Origin: Schistosoma mansoni
Taxonomy: Eukaryota; Platyhelminthes; Trematoda; Strigeidida; Schistosomatidae
DNA length: 64,000 nt
NCBI RefSeq assembly: GCF_000237925.1
Contig: NC_031496.1
Location: 7,613,801-7,677,800, forward strand
Direction: 5' to 3'
In this document: in pieces, positions 1-10,393 of the stretch
How the letters are laid out: every line of letters starts with the position of its first letter
Numbering within the stretch: position 1 is the stretch's first letter
Notes under the pieces: model-generated
Told to the model about the DNA's origin: nothing
Database searches by the model: none
What the model saw: only the letters and a program-made list of their open reading frames with translations
Translations under genes and position numbers: made by a program

Positions 1-392
1 GTTGAGATCATGAGTCAATTGAAGCTAGACCACCATCGAAAACCTGGAAGCACTGGACAGACGTTTCGTTCTATTGTGGGACTCTTGACTGAAGACATTG
101 GTGAATGGTTGATCAATTTCGTGGATTGGTTGAAGTTAGATATTAACACTGTTGGATGCCGGTTCAGTGGTCTATCAGTTAAGTGCTCTGGTGCGAGACT
201 GATACGTCCTGGGTTCGAATCTCGTGGAGCGGGATCGTGGATGAGCACTGCTGAGGAGTCCGCATAATAGGAACGAGTTTGCCCGTTCATTGCCGTTCAG
301 TGCTTCCAGGTTTTCCATTGTGGTCTAGCTTCAATTGACCCATGATTTCAACTATATAAAATCATTAAAATCTCCACAAAAGTCCCTTCTGA
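1..392 (+). mobile_element. SINE-B fold-back copy, cut by window start
   Basis: The left arm (from base 1) is the reverse complement of the SINE-B 3' end (GTTGAGATCATGAGTCAATT). The right part reads in the sense direction, with a tRNA-like head around 150-225, a B box (GGTTCGAATC) near 213 and the usual 3' end CCCTTCTGATA near 392. The HHR segment (249-303) is damaged: GAAAC is replaced by GAGTT and there are extra bases. The left flank is outside the window, so the duplication cannot be checked. Confidence 0.8.
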
Positions 393-607
393 TAGTTTGG
401 TCATTACATTGATCATATAATCATTCAGTTTAAAAAGTGATGTATTTCGGGAATTTCGGTGAATTTTTTATTAAGATAATCTGTTTGAACTGAAGATTTA
501 TTACAATGAACAAATTTGGCTTGTTATGACAACGAAATAGGCAATTTTACACTAATAACCAATCATATAAAAAAACATTTAAACATTTTCAAGCCAATCG
601 ATTCAAA

Positions 608-826
608 CATTAAGGGAAATTAAACTTTACCCCATTGCACAAGAAAGTGGCTATCAGGACTTAGTAGCTGAGTGGATAACGCGATGACGTTTGAAGCAAA
701 AGGTACTGGGTTCGAGTCTCATAGTGAACATAAACTCTGAGATGCAGGTACATCCAGTTGACGAGTCCCAAATAGGATGAAACGCGCGTACTAGATTCCA
801 CTACTAGCCACTATCCATCTTTGCTC
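608..826 (+). mobile_element. Sm-alpha-like SINE (SINE-A) copy with decayed hammerhead
   Basis: Matches the other SINE-A copies here: tRNA-like A box (TAGCTGAGTGG), B box (GGTTCGAGTC near 709), then an HHR segment at 751-800 and the end TATCCATCTTTGCT. The HHR core reads TTGACGA instead of CTGACGA, so cleavage is unlikely. Homology to the published schistosome Sm-alpha family is from memory of its HHR core and layout. Confidence 0.8.
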
Positions 827-1454
827 AAAATCGAATTGTTTGTTTATTTTAACTGTTTCATTCATAAATTTTTTTCTTTGGATTAGGTATTAGCTTAATA
901 AATCTATTGAAAGATTCATAAGATAGTATTATTTACCTTCTAAATGTGATAACACTAAATAACTGTCAATATTCCTAGTACAGAATCGACACAATATACA
1001 AGTGACGATACTCAACCATCAGTGAACTGAACTAATGCTTAAACCAATATATGTTGCTACATTATAATAATTAGTGACTTTTGTTGAAATGAGTAAAAAA
1101 ATATTTATGATGGTGAAGAAGATTTGTAGCACAAATGAATGATTTTGACGAACTTTTATTGTCGGAGTTAAATTGTTTAATCGTAGACTGTTCATCTTTA
1201 TTCTGAATAACATTATCAATACAAAATTTATGTAATAGTCTACTTCTAACTGATGATTTCATTCATAATAACAATGAAATCTACACAACTAAATTATTCA
1301 GCTCAAAGTACAAAACTTCATCAATAAACAGTATCTATGATATCATAGAATTGGTATCTAAGAAATTATATATAACAATGTTCTATGACAGAAAATATTT
1401 GTGAAAAAATAAAAAAAAAAACAACTAATATATCATCATATACTCTTTTTCTCT
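827..1454. other. AT-rich spacer, no gene seen
   Basis: Short overlapping minus-strand ORFs of 63-66 codons are the only open frames. I see no splice-bounded exon, RNA gene or named repeat. Confidence 0.5.
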
Positions 1455-1757
1455 TCAAGTACACTTGAACACGAGTGGGGACAATCGAATGTATTTAAGC
1501 ACAAATTACAGACTATCTCACTTAATTCTGATAACCATACAGTAAACAGTTAATTGGCAAAATAACAATCAATTGTCTCAATTTTAACTGTTCCTTCTGT
1601 AAATATCAGTTCATCTTCTCTAATTTTATTGTTCATGCATTTTTCTACCAATTACGCTTCATTTCAGTTCTTTCTTTATCGGTCTTCTTCCAAAATACAT
1701 TCTATGTCTGACCATCGCCATATAATACTTATATGGATATAAGTAGACCACAGTACA
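1455..1757 (+). repeat. Dispersed repeat R, first half
   Basis: About 300 bp shared with 15613-15905 and 28492-28800 and, in reverse and partial, 59925-60090. Shared landmarks include ACAGACTATCTCACT, CAATTGTCTCAAT and TATGGATATAAGTAG. I cannot assign it to a known class. The 28 kb copy continues into a second shared block (28806-29060) also found alone at 13496-13740. Confidence 0.7.
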
Positions 1758-1812
1758 CTACTACTGCTACTACTACTACTACTACTACTAATAATAATAA
1801 TAATAATAATAA
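1757..1812. repeat. Compound microsatellite (CTA)n/(ATA)n
   Basis: Runs of ACT units followed by AAT units directly after repeat R; simple sequence. Confidence 0.9.
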
Positions 1813-1884
1813 ATCTTAAAATTGAATTCATTTAATGAAGCTTAATATTCTCTACACAACATTTGAATCAAGTTATAATTGATA

Positions 1885-2076
1885 GTTGAGCTCATGAATC
1901 AATTGAAGCTAGACCATCATGGAAAACCTGGAAGCACTGGACGGCCGTTTCCTCCTATTGTGGGACTCCTCAGTAGTGCGCATCCACGATCCCGCCTCAC
2001 GAGATTCGAACCCAGGACCTATCAGTTCATGATCTCAACTATTAAAATTTCTATAATATCCACAAAACCCCCTGTG
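1885..2076 (-). mobile_element. SINE-B fold-back, short form, with 13-bp target duplication
   Basis: Starts GTTGAGCTCATG (reverse complement of a SINE-B 3' part) and ends TCCACAAAACCCCCTGTG, a sense-strand SINE-B 3' end. Flanked by GTTATAATTGATA (1872-1884) and GTTATAAATGATA (2077-2089), 12 of 13 identical. The inverted arm holds a minus-strand HHR with CTGAGGA and GAAAC, but stem II has GGAG where GGAC is expected. The duplication length suits LINE-type target-primed insertion. Confidence 0.85.
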
Positions 2077-2298
2077 GTTATAAATGATAATCTTAATACA
2101 AATATATAAATTCTCAAGTAACTTTTTTATATTATACTAAAAGATTCATGAAAACAGTTAAATTTTAAAAGCAAGTTTACATTATGGATTGAATCAAGCT
2201 CGAGAAATCATAAAACATTGAATAGGTACTTTATTTCACTTTGAAACTTTTTAGAAATATCTCCTACAACCTTGTCAAAGAAGATATTACTGCCTAAA

Positions 2299-2812
2299 TG
2301 TTATAACGAGTGGCCTGAGTGCCCTTTTTTATATGACGTGATGATTCTCGCCAATAAGAATACAGTGAACTATCGATCGGACCAGTGATACACGAAAACT
2401 GTATGAGCTGTCTTGTGTACTCATCAGTCCTGCTATCTGCCTAGCCCAGCCAGTTAAGTCCAGAACACCAATAACAGTCTCTGCAACACGAATTATTATT
2501 CTCGAACATAGTGGGTTTATATACCAATCAAACAGACCACATAGTACCATAAAATAGAAAATAATATTTGTACAAGATTTGGCCAAATGTGACTGTGAAT
2601 AGAGGGAACAGTAATTAATGGACTAGGGATAACTCAAGAATAGTAAATCATATAATAATAGTCTATAGGTCAAAATAAAGCTTATAATAAGAGGGACACG
2701 AATATGAATAGTTGAGTTACTTAACAATTATACAATAGGAAATATACATATCACATTGGTTCATAAATAGTCCTTAAAAGTTACTACTCATAATTCTCTT
2801 CGGGATATAACA
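2299..2812 (+). mobile_element. Solo LTR with 5-bp target duplication
   Basis: Begins TGTTATA and ends TATAACA (TG...CA ends, short inverted repeat), 514 bp, flanked on both sides by CTAAA (2294-2298 and 2813-2817). TATA-like TTTATATA near 2516 and AATAAA at 2674-2679 suggest a plus-sense U3-R-U5 order. Homologous copies lie at 15036, 25648, 50682 and 55956. No internal gag-pol is attached, so this is a recombined solo LTR. The minus-strand ORF inside it recurs in other copies and is not a gene. Confidence 0.9.
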
Positions 2813-3052
2813 CTAAAGTTTTAAGTAGAATCAATAATTAGTGAAGTTTAGTAACATTTAGACTGAAATAGATTTACTTGATAGCAACAGATGTTAGTCA
2901 AAGGAAATTGTAAAGTTATTGAAGCTCGAAATGAGTGACTTTAGAGACAAACAAATTGGACCATAAAGAAGTTGAAAGGAAGCCTAAAGAGAATAAACTT
3001 TGTCCCTGATACTTTCTTTGGTTTCTGATTGTAATGTGACAAACAGTATGCA

Positions 3053-3239
3053 CTAATACGAAATCAAACATTCCATCACGTTAACTGTCAAAATTTGATG
3101 TGTAAAGGAAGATTTTTCAAAAAAGGAAATAACATGAAGGGCTATTCCTGGCGGATCACATACTGTTACAAGTCCAGGCAGATCATATGCCTTTGCAAGG
3201 ACACATAATAAGTAAGCAAAGTAATTTTTAGGGAGCTTA
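3053..3239 (-). CDS. Candidate terminal exon of an unrecognised minus-strand gene
   Basis: On the minus strand, a splice-acceptor-like CCTACTCACAG is followed by 61 open codons to TAG. The peptide (containing LPKNYFAYLLCVL, DLPGLVTVCDPPGIALHV and FFEKSSFTHQ) looks protein-like and lies in no repeat I recognise. No upstream exon joined cleanly: the nearby donor GTAAGA would leave a 32-nt intron with the wrong phase. I do not recognise the family. A chance ORF is possible. Confidence 0.3.
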
Positions 3240-3299
3240 CTGTGAGTAGGCGATTGGTTTATTAATCTTACCGGCGTGATTACCAACATATCTCTTTCA

Positions 3300-3944
3300 A
3301 AATCAGTCTAGGACTATATAAACATATAATTTATGTGAATATTCATTCACCCTTTCATAATAAAGCTTCCTACCAACTATATACCTTCTTACTTACCACT
3401 GGAGGTTGAGTAGGAGTCATGAAGGTTGCAGTGTTGACCAAGTTGTACTAAAGAACGTAACACAATAAAGTTACTTCATTTCTACTAGTAGATAGCGAAC
3501 AGTTTGTAATATCATAATGCTTTTCAATGAAGCATTAAAAGAACAGATAATGATTGGTGTGGAAACGAAGAAACAATTAAGTCTAAGACAATTGCCCGAC
3601 AGTTTGCAAAGGAAGTGTTTACTGTATGATTCTCAGATTTTACTAAGAGACTGTAATTCTGTATTCAAATACATTCGGTTGTCACACCTATGTTCTTGCT
3701 CACTACACTAAATCATGAATAAACAGGATGAATCTAGCAAGATATCTGTTAGAAGTAACAAAAACTTAAAAATTTCGCCTTAATATTTTAAGTCACTACA
3801 CTGACATATCATCGAGAAGTAAACAGTATCGTGTTTGTGTAATCCTTCAAGTAGATTAAGATATATATCGATCAAGTGACTATAGAATTGCTAGTTTACA
3901 TCGTTTGACATTTAGTGTATTATATCCAAATGTTAAAACATCGT
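3300..3944. other. Spacer with one weak ORF
   Basis: Contains a 64-codon plus-strand ORF (3517-3711) with no homology I recognise and no clear splice or regulatory context. Otherwise AT-rich sequence without structure I can name. Confidence 0.4.
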
Positions 3945-4176
3945 GAACATCAACTCTGAGATGCAGGTACATTCAACTGACGAGTCCCGAATAGGACGAA
4001 ACGCGCGTCCTGGATTTCACTACTAGCCACTATCCATCTTTTCTTACAATGATTGTGAATTAAGGCTATATCGAGGCAATACGCACAGTATGCACATATG
4101 GCCGACAAGAGATTGATCAATCGAAGTCCTAAACATCAATGGGAAGATTCAGACAAACAATACTAAGTGAATCTAC
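3945..4176 (+). mobile_element. Sm-alpha-like SINE copy, 5' part missing
   Basis: Starts within the SINE after the B box (GTGAACATCAACTCTGAG). It carries the HHR (3971-4015), then the CTAGCCACTATCCATC segment, then the second part of the ~330-bp unit (ATATCGAGGCAATACGCAC ... CTAAACATCAATGGGAAG). That order shows the unit reads on past the HHR into the next unit's start, as in tandem multimers. Confidence 0.8.
3971..4015 (+). ncRNA. Hammerhead ribozyme sequence (Sm-alpha type)
   Basis: Core elements are all present: CTGACGA, stem II GTCC/GGAC, GAAAC, then CGCGCG as stem III and the cleavage triplet GTC. Stem I is ATTCAA against CTGGAT, with one G-U pair and a mismatch at the pair next to the core, so activity may be reduced. 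Stem III is a self-complementary hexamer with no loop, so folding probably needs a dimer. Confidence 0.75.
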
Positions 4177-5181
4177 TAAGTGGTCCTAGATTTTTAAAAG
4201 ATATTTCTTCTCAAAATATCATACTATGAAAAAAACATTCTGATCGTAAATATTCATAAAGTAGCTTACCTCACAAACTTTGTCAGCCTTTATATTTCCT
4301 ATAAATTTGTTGATAATTTTAATGATTGTTGAACTGAATAATGATGCACACTGTAAATTAACAAAGTAACAATGTAACAATTATTCAGTCGAAGTTTTGT
4401 GGACTTAATTCAAATGTTGTATTCGAAATATATTGATCTTATTTTTGGTAATGATGAAAACTAAGAAGAACTGAAAAGATGCATAGTCTTAGTACAAAAG
4501 TCTTTAGCAATGTATAGTAACTATTTCAAAATATTCTCGATGTTTTCTTGGAAACTTTTGACCGATGGAGTCTAGATGTGTCTAGAATGAATTGGCATTG
4601 GATAATTGTCCAACTTTATAGTAAACTGACCGAAGTTGGAAAAGTGTCGCTGAACACCAGTACAGTGGTTCTAATGGTTGAGCATTTGCCACGAGGACTA
4701 AAGGTTCAAGGCCTCATTTTGAAGAAGACGTGGGTGAGCACTGATGAGGAGCACAGTGTATGAACGTAGCCGACATTCAGTGTTTCCATTTCTTTGTTTG
4801 TGTAAATTATTATTTCATCACTTTGAAACCATGTTTTATTAAATAATTTAGTCAATTTTGCTAGCGTAAACCACACGAATCCTGCAGCAGTTCAGTGAAA
4901 TCGCAGAAATCAGTAATACTTCAAACAACATTTTATGGTATGTTGTGTAGTCTTTAAAATAGAGAATTTAATTAATAATCGATTGGTGCTTTTTTACTGA
5001 AATTAGGTGCTGATGTCATTTTCATTTAGAACAACGTTAGAACAATCAGCTTATGAAAAGTCGATACAATCAGAAACATTTACTTGGACAATAAAATATC
5101 TGTACTATTTCAAGAGTTATGATTTTGATATCAATTTTGTCCTAGTTTAGGCCTGTTACTTGATAATATATACCTCAGATG
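4177..5181. other. Spacer with a possible degenerate SINE (about 4550-4790)
   Basis: At 4640-4790 a sequence resembles old SINE-B (TGGTTCTAATGGTTGAGC, GGTTCAAGGC, then GTGGGTGAGCACTGATGAGG). It is too diverged to assign firmly. The rest shows no gene or repeat I can name. Confidence 0.3.
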
Positions 5182-5189
5182 AATAATCT

Positions 5190-5714
5190 GCCCCCAAATG
5201 CCCTTATACGGCCGAGAGTGGGGAAAGTCAGCTCTCCCTCTCCAGATGCTTTCACATGGCCGGCGAATATATAGCCTCTGTTAGGGAAGTCCTACTCACT
5301 GCCTTCTCACAGTGGCGAGGATGTTGTTTACAAAATTGAGAGGACGAAAAACGAATGTCCGGCGCTTTAATCGGGCTGGTGGACAAGGAGAGTCCACCTA
5401 GGGGACTTGTCAAACCCTGATTCCAAACCAATGGTGCACATGAGCCGCAGTATCCTGAGGGGACAACTAGCGTATGAATCAATCGTTGGTCACCGGCTAC
5501 CATGGGACCGCACTCTTCACGATGCTCCACTGCCTTGTGGATCAGATCTTTAGGTCAAAGGCTCCGGGTGTGGGTCCCTAAGAAAACCACCTGCTTCAGT
5601 TTGGGCACCTGGGTAATATCATAGCCCTCACACAAATCGAATGAAATTTGTGCGGCGCATGTATATATGGTGCCGTTTTCTATCAATATTTATGTGTTTA
5701 AATAAATAAATAAA
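5190..5714 (+). mobile_element. Non-autonomous element sharing its 5' half with the LINE at 60156
   Basis: From GCCCCCAAATGCCC it is collinear with the 5' UTR of the LINE that starts at 60156: same landmarks GAATATATAGCCTCTG, AATGTCCGGCGCTTTAA, GTCACCGGCTACCATGGGA and AAGAAAACCACCTGCTTC. It then diverges into its own 3' end and a TAAATAAATAAATAAA tail. An 8-bp duplication AATAATCT lies at 5182-5189 and 5715-5722. It has no RT frame. Best read as a short element mobilised by LINE machinery that has captured or kept the LINE 5' region. Confidence 0.75.
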
Positions 5715-6006
5715 AATAATCTTCATGAATCCTCATTTCAATATTTGTTATTTATTAATATTATTGATTCAAAGCAAAACCTTACATTATCACGAAGCGG
5801 GCCAGTATATTTACATCCATTGACAAGTTTTATTTCCCATTTCAATTGAAAATCAAAATTTGATAAATCATTTATTATATTACCAATTGTCTTTTTGCAA
5901 CGACCACATACTATAAATGAATAATGTCAATAATCATTACGAAGATATTATCAAAGGTATAAAACTATATTCCTCACTGAATGCTATTAAGAATAAGTTT
6001 CATTGA

Positions 6007-6581
6007 TATAGTTGAGATCATGAGTCAATTGAAGCTAGACCACCAAGAAAAACCTGGAAACACTGGACGGCCGTTTCGTTTTATTGTGAGACTCCTCGGC
6101 AGTGCGCATCCACGACCCCGCATCACGAGATTCGCACCCAGGACCTACTAGTCTCACGCCAGAGCACTTAACCTATAGACCACTGAGCTGGCATCCGACT
6201 GATTGGCTTCAAGAGATATTTCCTGGAGTTCTAGTGAGAAGCAGTGACCTGTGGAGTTCAACCAGGTCTGTTGTGAGATAGGAACTCACTGAGAACATTG
6301 GTGAATGGTTGCTCAATTTCGTGGATTGGTTGAAGTTAGACATTAACACCGTTGGTTGCCAGTTGGCTCAGTGGTCTATTGATTAAGTGCTCGCACGCGG
6401 GACTGATAGGTCCTGTGTTTGAATCACGCGAGGCGGGATCGTGGATGAGCACTGTTGAGGAGTACCACAATAGGACGAAACGGCCGTCCAGTGCTTCCAG
6501 GTTTTCGATGGTGGTCTAGCTTCAATTGACTCATGATCTCAACTACATAAATTACTAAAATCTCCACAAGACCCCCTTCTG
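6007..6581 (+). mobile_element. SINE-B fold-back, long form, with 14-bp duplication
   Basis: Inverted arm about 6011-6225, then sense arm to 6581. Flanks ATAAGTTTCATTGA (5993-6006) and ATAAGTTTCATTTA (6582-6595) match at 13 of 14. The sense arm has an A box near 6365, a B-box relic and an HHR with TTGAGGA. The inverted arm's HHR reads CCGAGGA. Both cores are therefore mutated at the conserved CTGA. Confidence 0.85.
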
Positions 6582-6811
6582 ATAAGTTTCATTTAGTTTA
6601 ATTCCACTACATCGAACCAATAGACCAAGTTAATTGGTAATTTTATCATAGCACAATGAAAACTTCATTGAATGATAAATATGACACTTATTGAATAAGC
6701 CAATAAATATCATGAGTCAGTAATACAATAACAAATCCATTGTCGTTTAGTAGTGTTTTTTCAACTCAATTGGGGGTAGTTTTGTTTCTACTAAAATAGA
6801 AATCAAATCTG

Positions 6812-6900
6812 ACTTTGATGGAGTTTTGTTTTCTGAGCTGGATGGTTTGGTCGTGGAGCTCTCATCGTCCTTCTGAACGACATCATCAGCACAAACTATA
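6812..6900 (+). repeat. Short dispersed element, about 85 bp
   Basis: About 90% like the element at 8152-8236: shares TGAGCTGGATGGTTTGGTCG and TCGTCCTTCTGAACGACATC, ending in AGCACAAAC. Flanking duplication is unclear here. Confidence 0.6.
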
Positions 6901-7277
6901 TGAAATTTTAATGAATAATCACTTGATCTTGAATTTCATTATTCAGCTGAATAAGGTTCATGTTTTACATGTTTTCTTGAAGATAAGTCAGTTTGACTTT
7001 AGTTACCCAGTACATGATCTACTCACTAAATACGGGATCTAATCGACGAAGGGAAATCTATGATTTTCTAAAGATTGCTTATAAATGTAATGTATCATAG
7101 GGAACATCTATTTTCATATGAAATAAGGGTGTTAGTGTAGTTCGTGAACATTAAACCATATAGACTATAACGGCAGTTGATCTTGGAATACAACAAAATT
7201 GTATAATGTTCTGTGCTTACCAACTGGTGACTCAGTGTCCGAATGGCTGGTTCAAAATTATAAACAAAACTATCTTT

Positions 7278-7789
7278 CAGAAGGGGATTTGTGGAGATTT
7301 CAGTATTTTTCAAAGTTGAAATCATGAGTCAATTNNNNNNNNNNNNNNNNNNNNNNNNNNNNNNNNNNNNNNNNNNNNNNNNNNNNNNNNNNNNNNNNNN
7401 NNNNNNNNNNNNNNNNNNNNNNNNNNNNNNNNNNNNNNNNNNNNNNNNNNNNNNNNNNNNNNNNNNNNNNNNNNNNNNNNNNNNNNNNNNNNNNNNNNNN
7501 NNNNNNNNNNNNNNNNNNNNNNNNNNNNNNNNNNGACAATTGGTGAATGGTTGCTCAACTTCGTGGATCAGTTGAAGTTAGACATTAACACCGTTGGATG
7601 CCAGCTCAGTGGTCTATCGGTTAAGGGCTTCGGCTCGAGACTTTTAGGTTCTGGGTTCGAATCTCGCGAGAGCGGGTTCGTGGGTGCGCACTGCTGAGGA
7701 GTCCCATAATAGGACGAGTTGGCCGTCCAGTGCTTCCAGGTTTTCGATGGTGGTCTAGCTTCAATTGACTCATGATTTCAACTTTGAAA
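7278..7789 (+). mobile_element. SINE-B fold-back containing an assembly gap, 11-bp duplication
   Basis: Starts CAGAAGGGGATTTGTGG (reverse complement of the 3' end) and finishes with TCATGATTTCAACTTTGAAA. Duplication AAACTATCTTT lies at 7267-7277 and 7790-7800. The centre is a 200-base run of N. The sense arm keeps the B box and an HHR segment in which GAAAC has become GAGTT (7716-7720). Confidence 0.85.
7335..7534. other. Assembly gap (200 N)
   Basis: Exactly 200 N, placed inside the hairpin centre of a fold-back SINE. Confidence 1.
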
Positions 7790-8151
7790 AAACTATCTTT
7801 TGTTTACACTGTTTTTAAAAATGTATTAACTGTTAAAGATACTAAAAAATACCCGATTTTCAAGGACTTCCAGTGATGTTTTGAACAATGATTAAGGAGA
7901 TGGAACAGTTTGAATGGATACCATGAATTTTATGTAATTATGTATCCGTGCTCTCTGTTTCCATACGTATTGAACAGACTATTTACTATGTTCAAATAGA
8001 AATGGTATATTTTTCGTTCGATTGCAATGACTGCTACTTTACAAAGAGTGATAATATTGTGTCTGTCTATAAAAGAGATCTTTCCCAATATTACCAATAT
8101 CTCAAGTAGCAGTCTACTCATTCTGAGTAAAAGTTAGATTCATTACTTTGT

Positions 8152-8236
8152 TTTTGATGTGGGTTTGTTCTCTGAGCTGGATGGTTTGGTCGTGGAGCTT
8201 TCATCGTCCTTCTGAACGACATCGTCAGCACAAACC
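8152..8236 (+). mobile_element. 85-bp retroposon-like element with 11-bp duplication
   Basis: Perfect duplication CATTACTTTGT at 8141-8151 and 8237-8247 encloses 85 bp that also occurs at 6812-6900. The ends carry a short inverted match (GGGTTTGT ... ACAAACC). No A/B boxes or coding. Class unknown; it may be the 3' end of a longer element. Confidence 0.65.
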
Positions 8237-8247
8237 CATTACTTTGT

Positions 8248-9136
8248 CGTCTTCCATTCAACACCTTTACCCATGAGAAATATGTTCAATATATTTTACC
8301 AGTTACATAACAAATATATAAACAGAAACTATCATTGTTAAATGTATTCATATGAATTGTATACTGAATAAGGGTTATCTAGTAGTATCCCCTAAGGACT
8401 AATATTGTATTGTTTTGGTTAAATATTGCTACGTTGTATACAGTTAATTAAGTCTTAGTCGTTTTGCACCCCTTTTTTTATTCTAGATTACTTATCTTCC
8501 AGCAGATAACAAACCAATTTTAATCGAACATCATTGGATATAAGCACTAACTGTAATTTCCTAATGCAGTAACTACATACTCAAACAAGTGGTCACTGGT
8601 TCTGTTTCCCAATACCTATTGAGTTAAGATTTGAGTAAAGTCTTCTAGAAAAATACGTACAGTTTAGTTACCTAAGTAATTTCCACACGGATCAGCTGAT
8701 CCGTCTAAAACATGGTTAAAAAATGACTTTTACATTAGGACTGATTTTAGTTAGACCACTCATATTCACTCGATGGCTGTTTGGCCCAATATTCAAAGTG
8801 ATCCCAAATGTTTGTTCCTATTAATCTGTAGGTCAACGGTCGGTGTTTCAATAACGTGGGTTCTTTAATGATGTTTATAACTGTTCACATACTTCCAATG
8901 CTTCTAATTGTCAACTGCCCATATATTCACTTAGTACGTGATGAAGATTGTAAAACATCACTTCTAATAACATGATATATACAAACGATCTCTAAAACAT
9001 TAGTTAAGAATACATACATAATAATAAGTGAACTAGTGATTACTTAAATTGCTTCGCAGTGTTATAGTTAAAAAGTCTGGTAATTTGTATGGTATATCAG
9101 CTGTTTGACACGTACAATATAGAAAATATTCACAAA
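8248..9136. other. AT-rich spacer, no gene seen
   Basis: No open frame above background, no SINE, LINE or LTR similarity that I can see. Confidence 0.45.
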
Positions 9137-9539
9137 ATATCCACAAAAACCCCTTCTGATCTATAATCATATGCTCACTAGTGACTGACTGTAAGGAATG
9201 TTTCCTTAAGTTCTAGTGGGAAGCAGTGACCAGTGGAGTTCAAACCACATCTGTTGTAGAGATATCAACTCACTGAAGACAATTGGTGAACGGTTGCTCA
9301 AACATCGTGGATTGGTTGAAGTTAGATATTAACACTGTTGGATGCCGGCCGGCTCAGTGGTCTATCGTCTTAGTGCTCTGGCGTAAGACTGGTAGGTCCT
9401 GGGTTCAAATCTCGCGAGTTGGGATAGTGGATGCGCACTGCTCAGGAGTCCCATAATAGGACGAAACGGCCGTCCAGTGCTTCCAGGTTTTCGATGGTGG
9501 TCTAGCTTCAATTGACTCATGATTTCAACTATGAAAATA
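9137..9539 (+). mobile_element. SINE-B copy, near complete
   Basis: A short 3'-end piece (ATCCACAAAAACCCCTTCTGA) is followed by a nearly full sense unit: AGTGACTGACTG head, A box GGCTCAGTGG near 9351, B-box relic GGGTTCAAATC near 9401, HHR and 3' end. The HHR core reads CTCAGGA (one change), with GAAAC, GTC and stem I GCACTG/CAGTGC intact. Confidence 0.85.
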
Positions 9540-10136
9540 TAAAAGTTATTTGATCTTTTGTTTATAGACTAGGCAGGGCATAAAAAAGCTACACCAAGAT
9601 ATGAAACCATAAATTTCCAAATTAATTAATACCCATTTTTAAAAAATAAACTCACGATCCAATGACTTTTCATTCTACAACCAAGATGATACAAAAAGTG
9701 GATAAGTAACAAATAAGATTTTTATGCACATGTTACCAAATATAAAATTGACTGTTAATATTAAATGCATCATGAAAGTTTCGTTCCTTTCAGACTTCGT
9801 CAGTTGCTTATAATACGGTTTTCAATAGTTTTCTTTTTAGGAAACAAAAGCGTTATCCCTAGTAGTGGTTGAATGAAAACATGGGACATTTTTCTCTCGA
9901 AATGATAATTCTTTATCATTTCAGCGAACAAAACAGCGTTACAGTTTAACACGTTCTAAATAGTTATTATAAACTTTGATTGCAGTAATAAAGTGTTAGA
10001 TGATCGGAGGTAATCTCCAAATAAATCTGGAAGCAAATTTCATATTATTCGAAACTCAATAACAAGGGACATATATTTGTTAAGGTTATAACCATTAAAA
10101 TTTAACAACTTGGAGATTAGTGTACTGATTAATTAC
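9540..10136. other. AT-rich spacer, no gene seen
   Basis: Only short random ORFs; nothing repeated within the window that I can identify. Confidence 0.4.
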
Positions 10137-10393
10137 AGTCCTAAACACCAACGGGAAGATTCGAGTAAACAATACCAAATGAATTTAAAGTTCATCCCAT
10201 TGCACAATCAAGTGGTTATCAGGACTCAGTAGCTGAGTGGATAACGCGATGGAGTTTGAAGCAAGTGGTACTGGGTTCGAGTCCCAGAGTGAACATCAAC
10301 TCTGAGATGCAGGTAAATTCAGTTGACGAATCCCAAATAAGACGAAACGCACCTCCTGGATTCCACTGCTAGACACTATCTATCTTTGCTTAT
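10137..10393 (+). mobile_element. Sm-alpha-like SINE copy
   Basis: Runs from CCTAAACACCAACGGGAAG through A box TAGCTGAGTGG (10230-10240), B box GGTTCGAGTC (10274-10283) and the HHR segment to CTATCTATCTTTGCTTATA. The HHR has TTGACGA, AGAC for GGAC and a disrupted stem III (CGCACC), so it is inactive. Confidence 0.85.

Noticed and set aside
2329-2586. 85-codon minus-strand ORF, with similar ORFs at 15139-15324 and 50619-51068
   Set aside because: All lie inside copies of the same solo LTR, antisense to its TATA and poly(A) signals; conservation reflects the repeat, not a gene.
3240-3271. 32-nt intron (GTAAGA...CACAG) upstream of the 3053-3239 exon
   Set aside because: Size suits schistosome mini-introns, but the upstream frame that would join in phase has a stop 13 nt before the donor.
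4726-4765. Hammerhead-like GCACTGATGAGGAGCACAGT
   Set aside because: Has CTGATGAG by chance or descent, but no stem II partner and no GAAA; at best a dead SINE relic.
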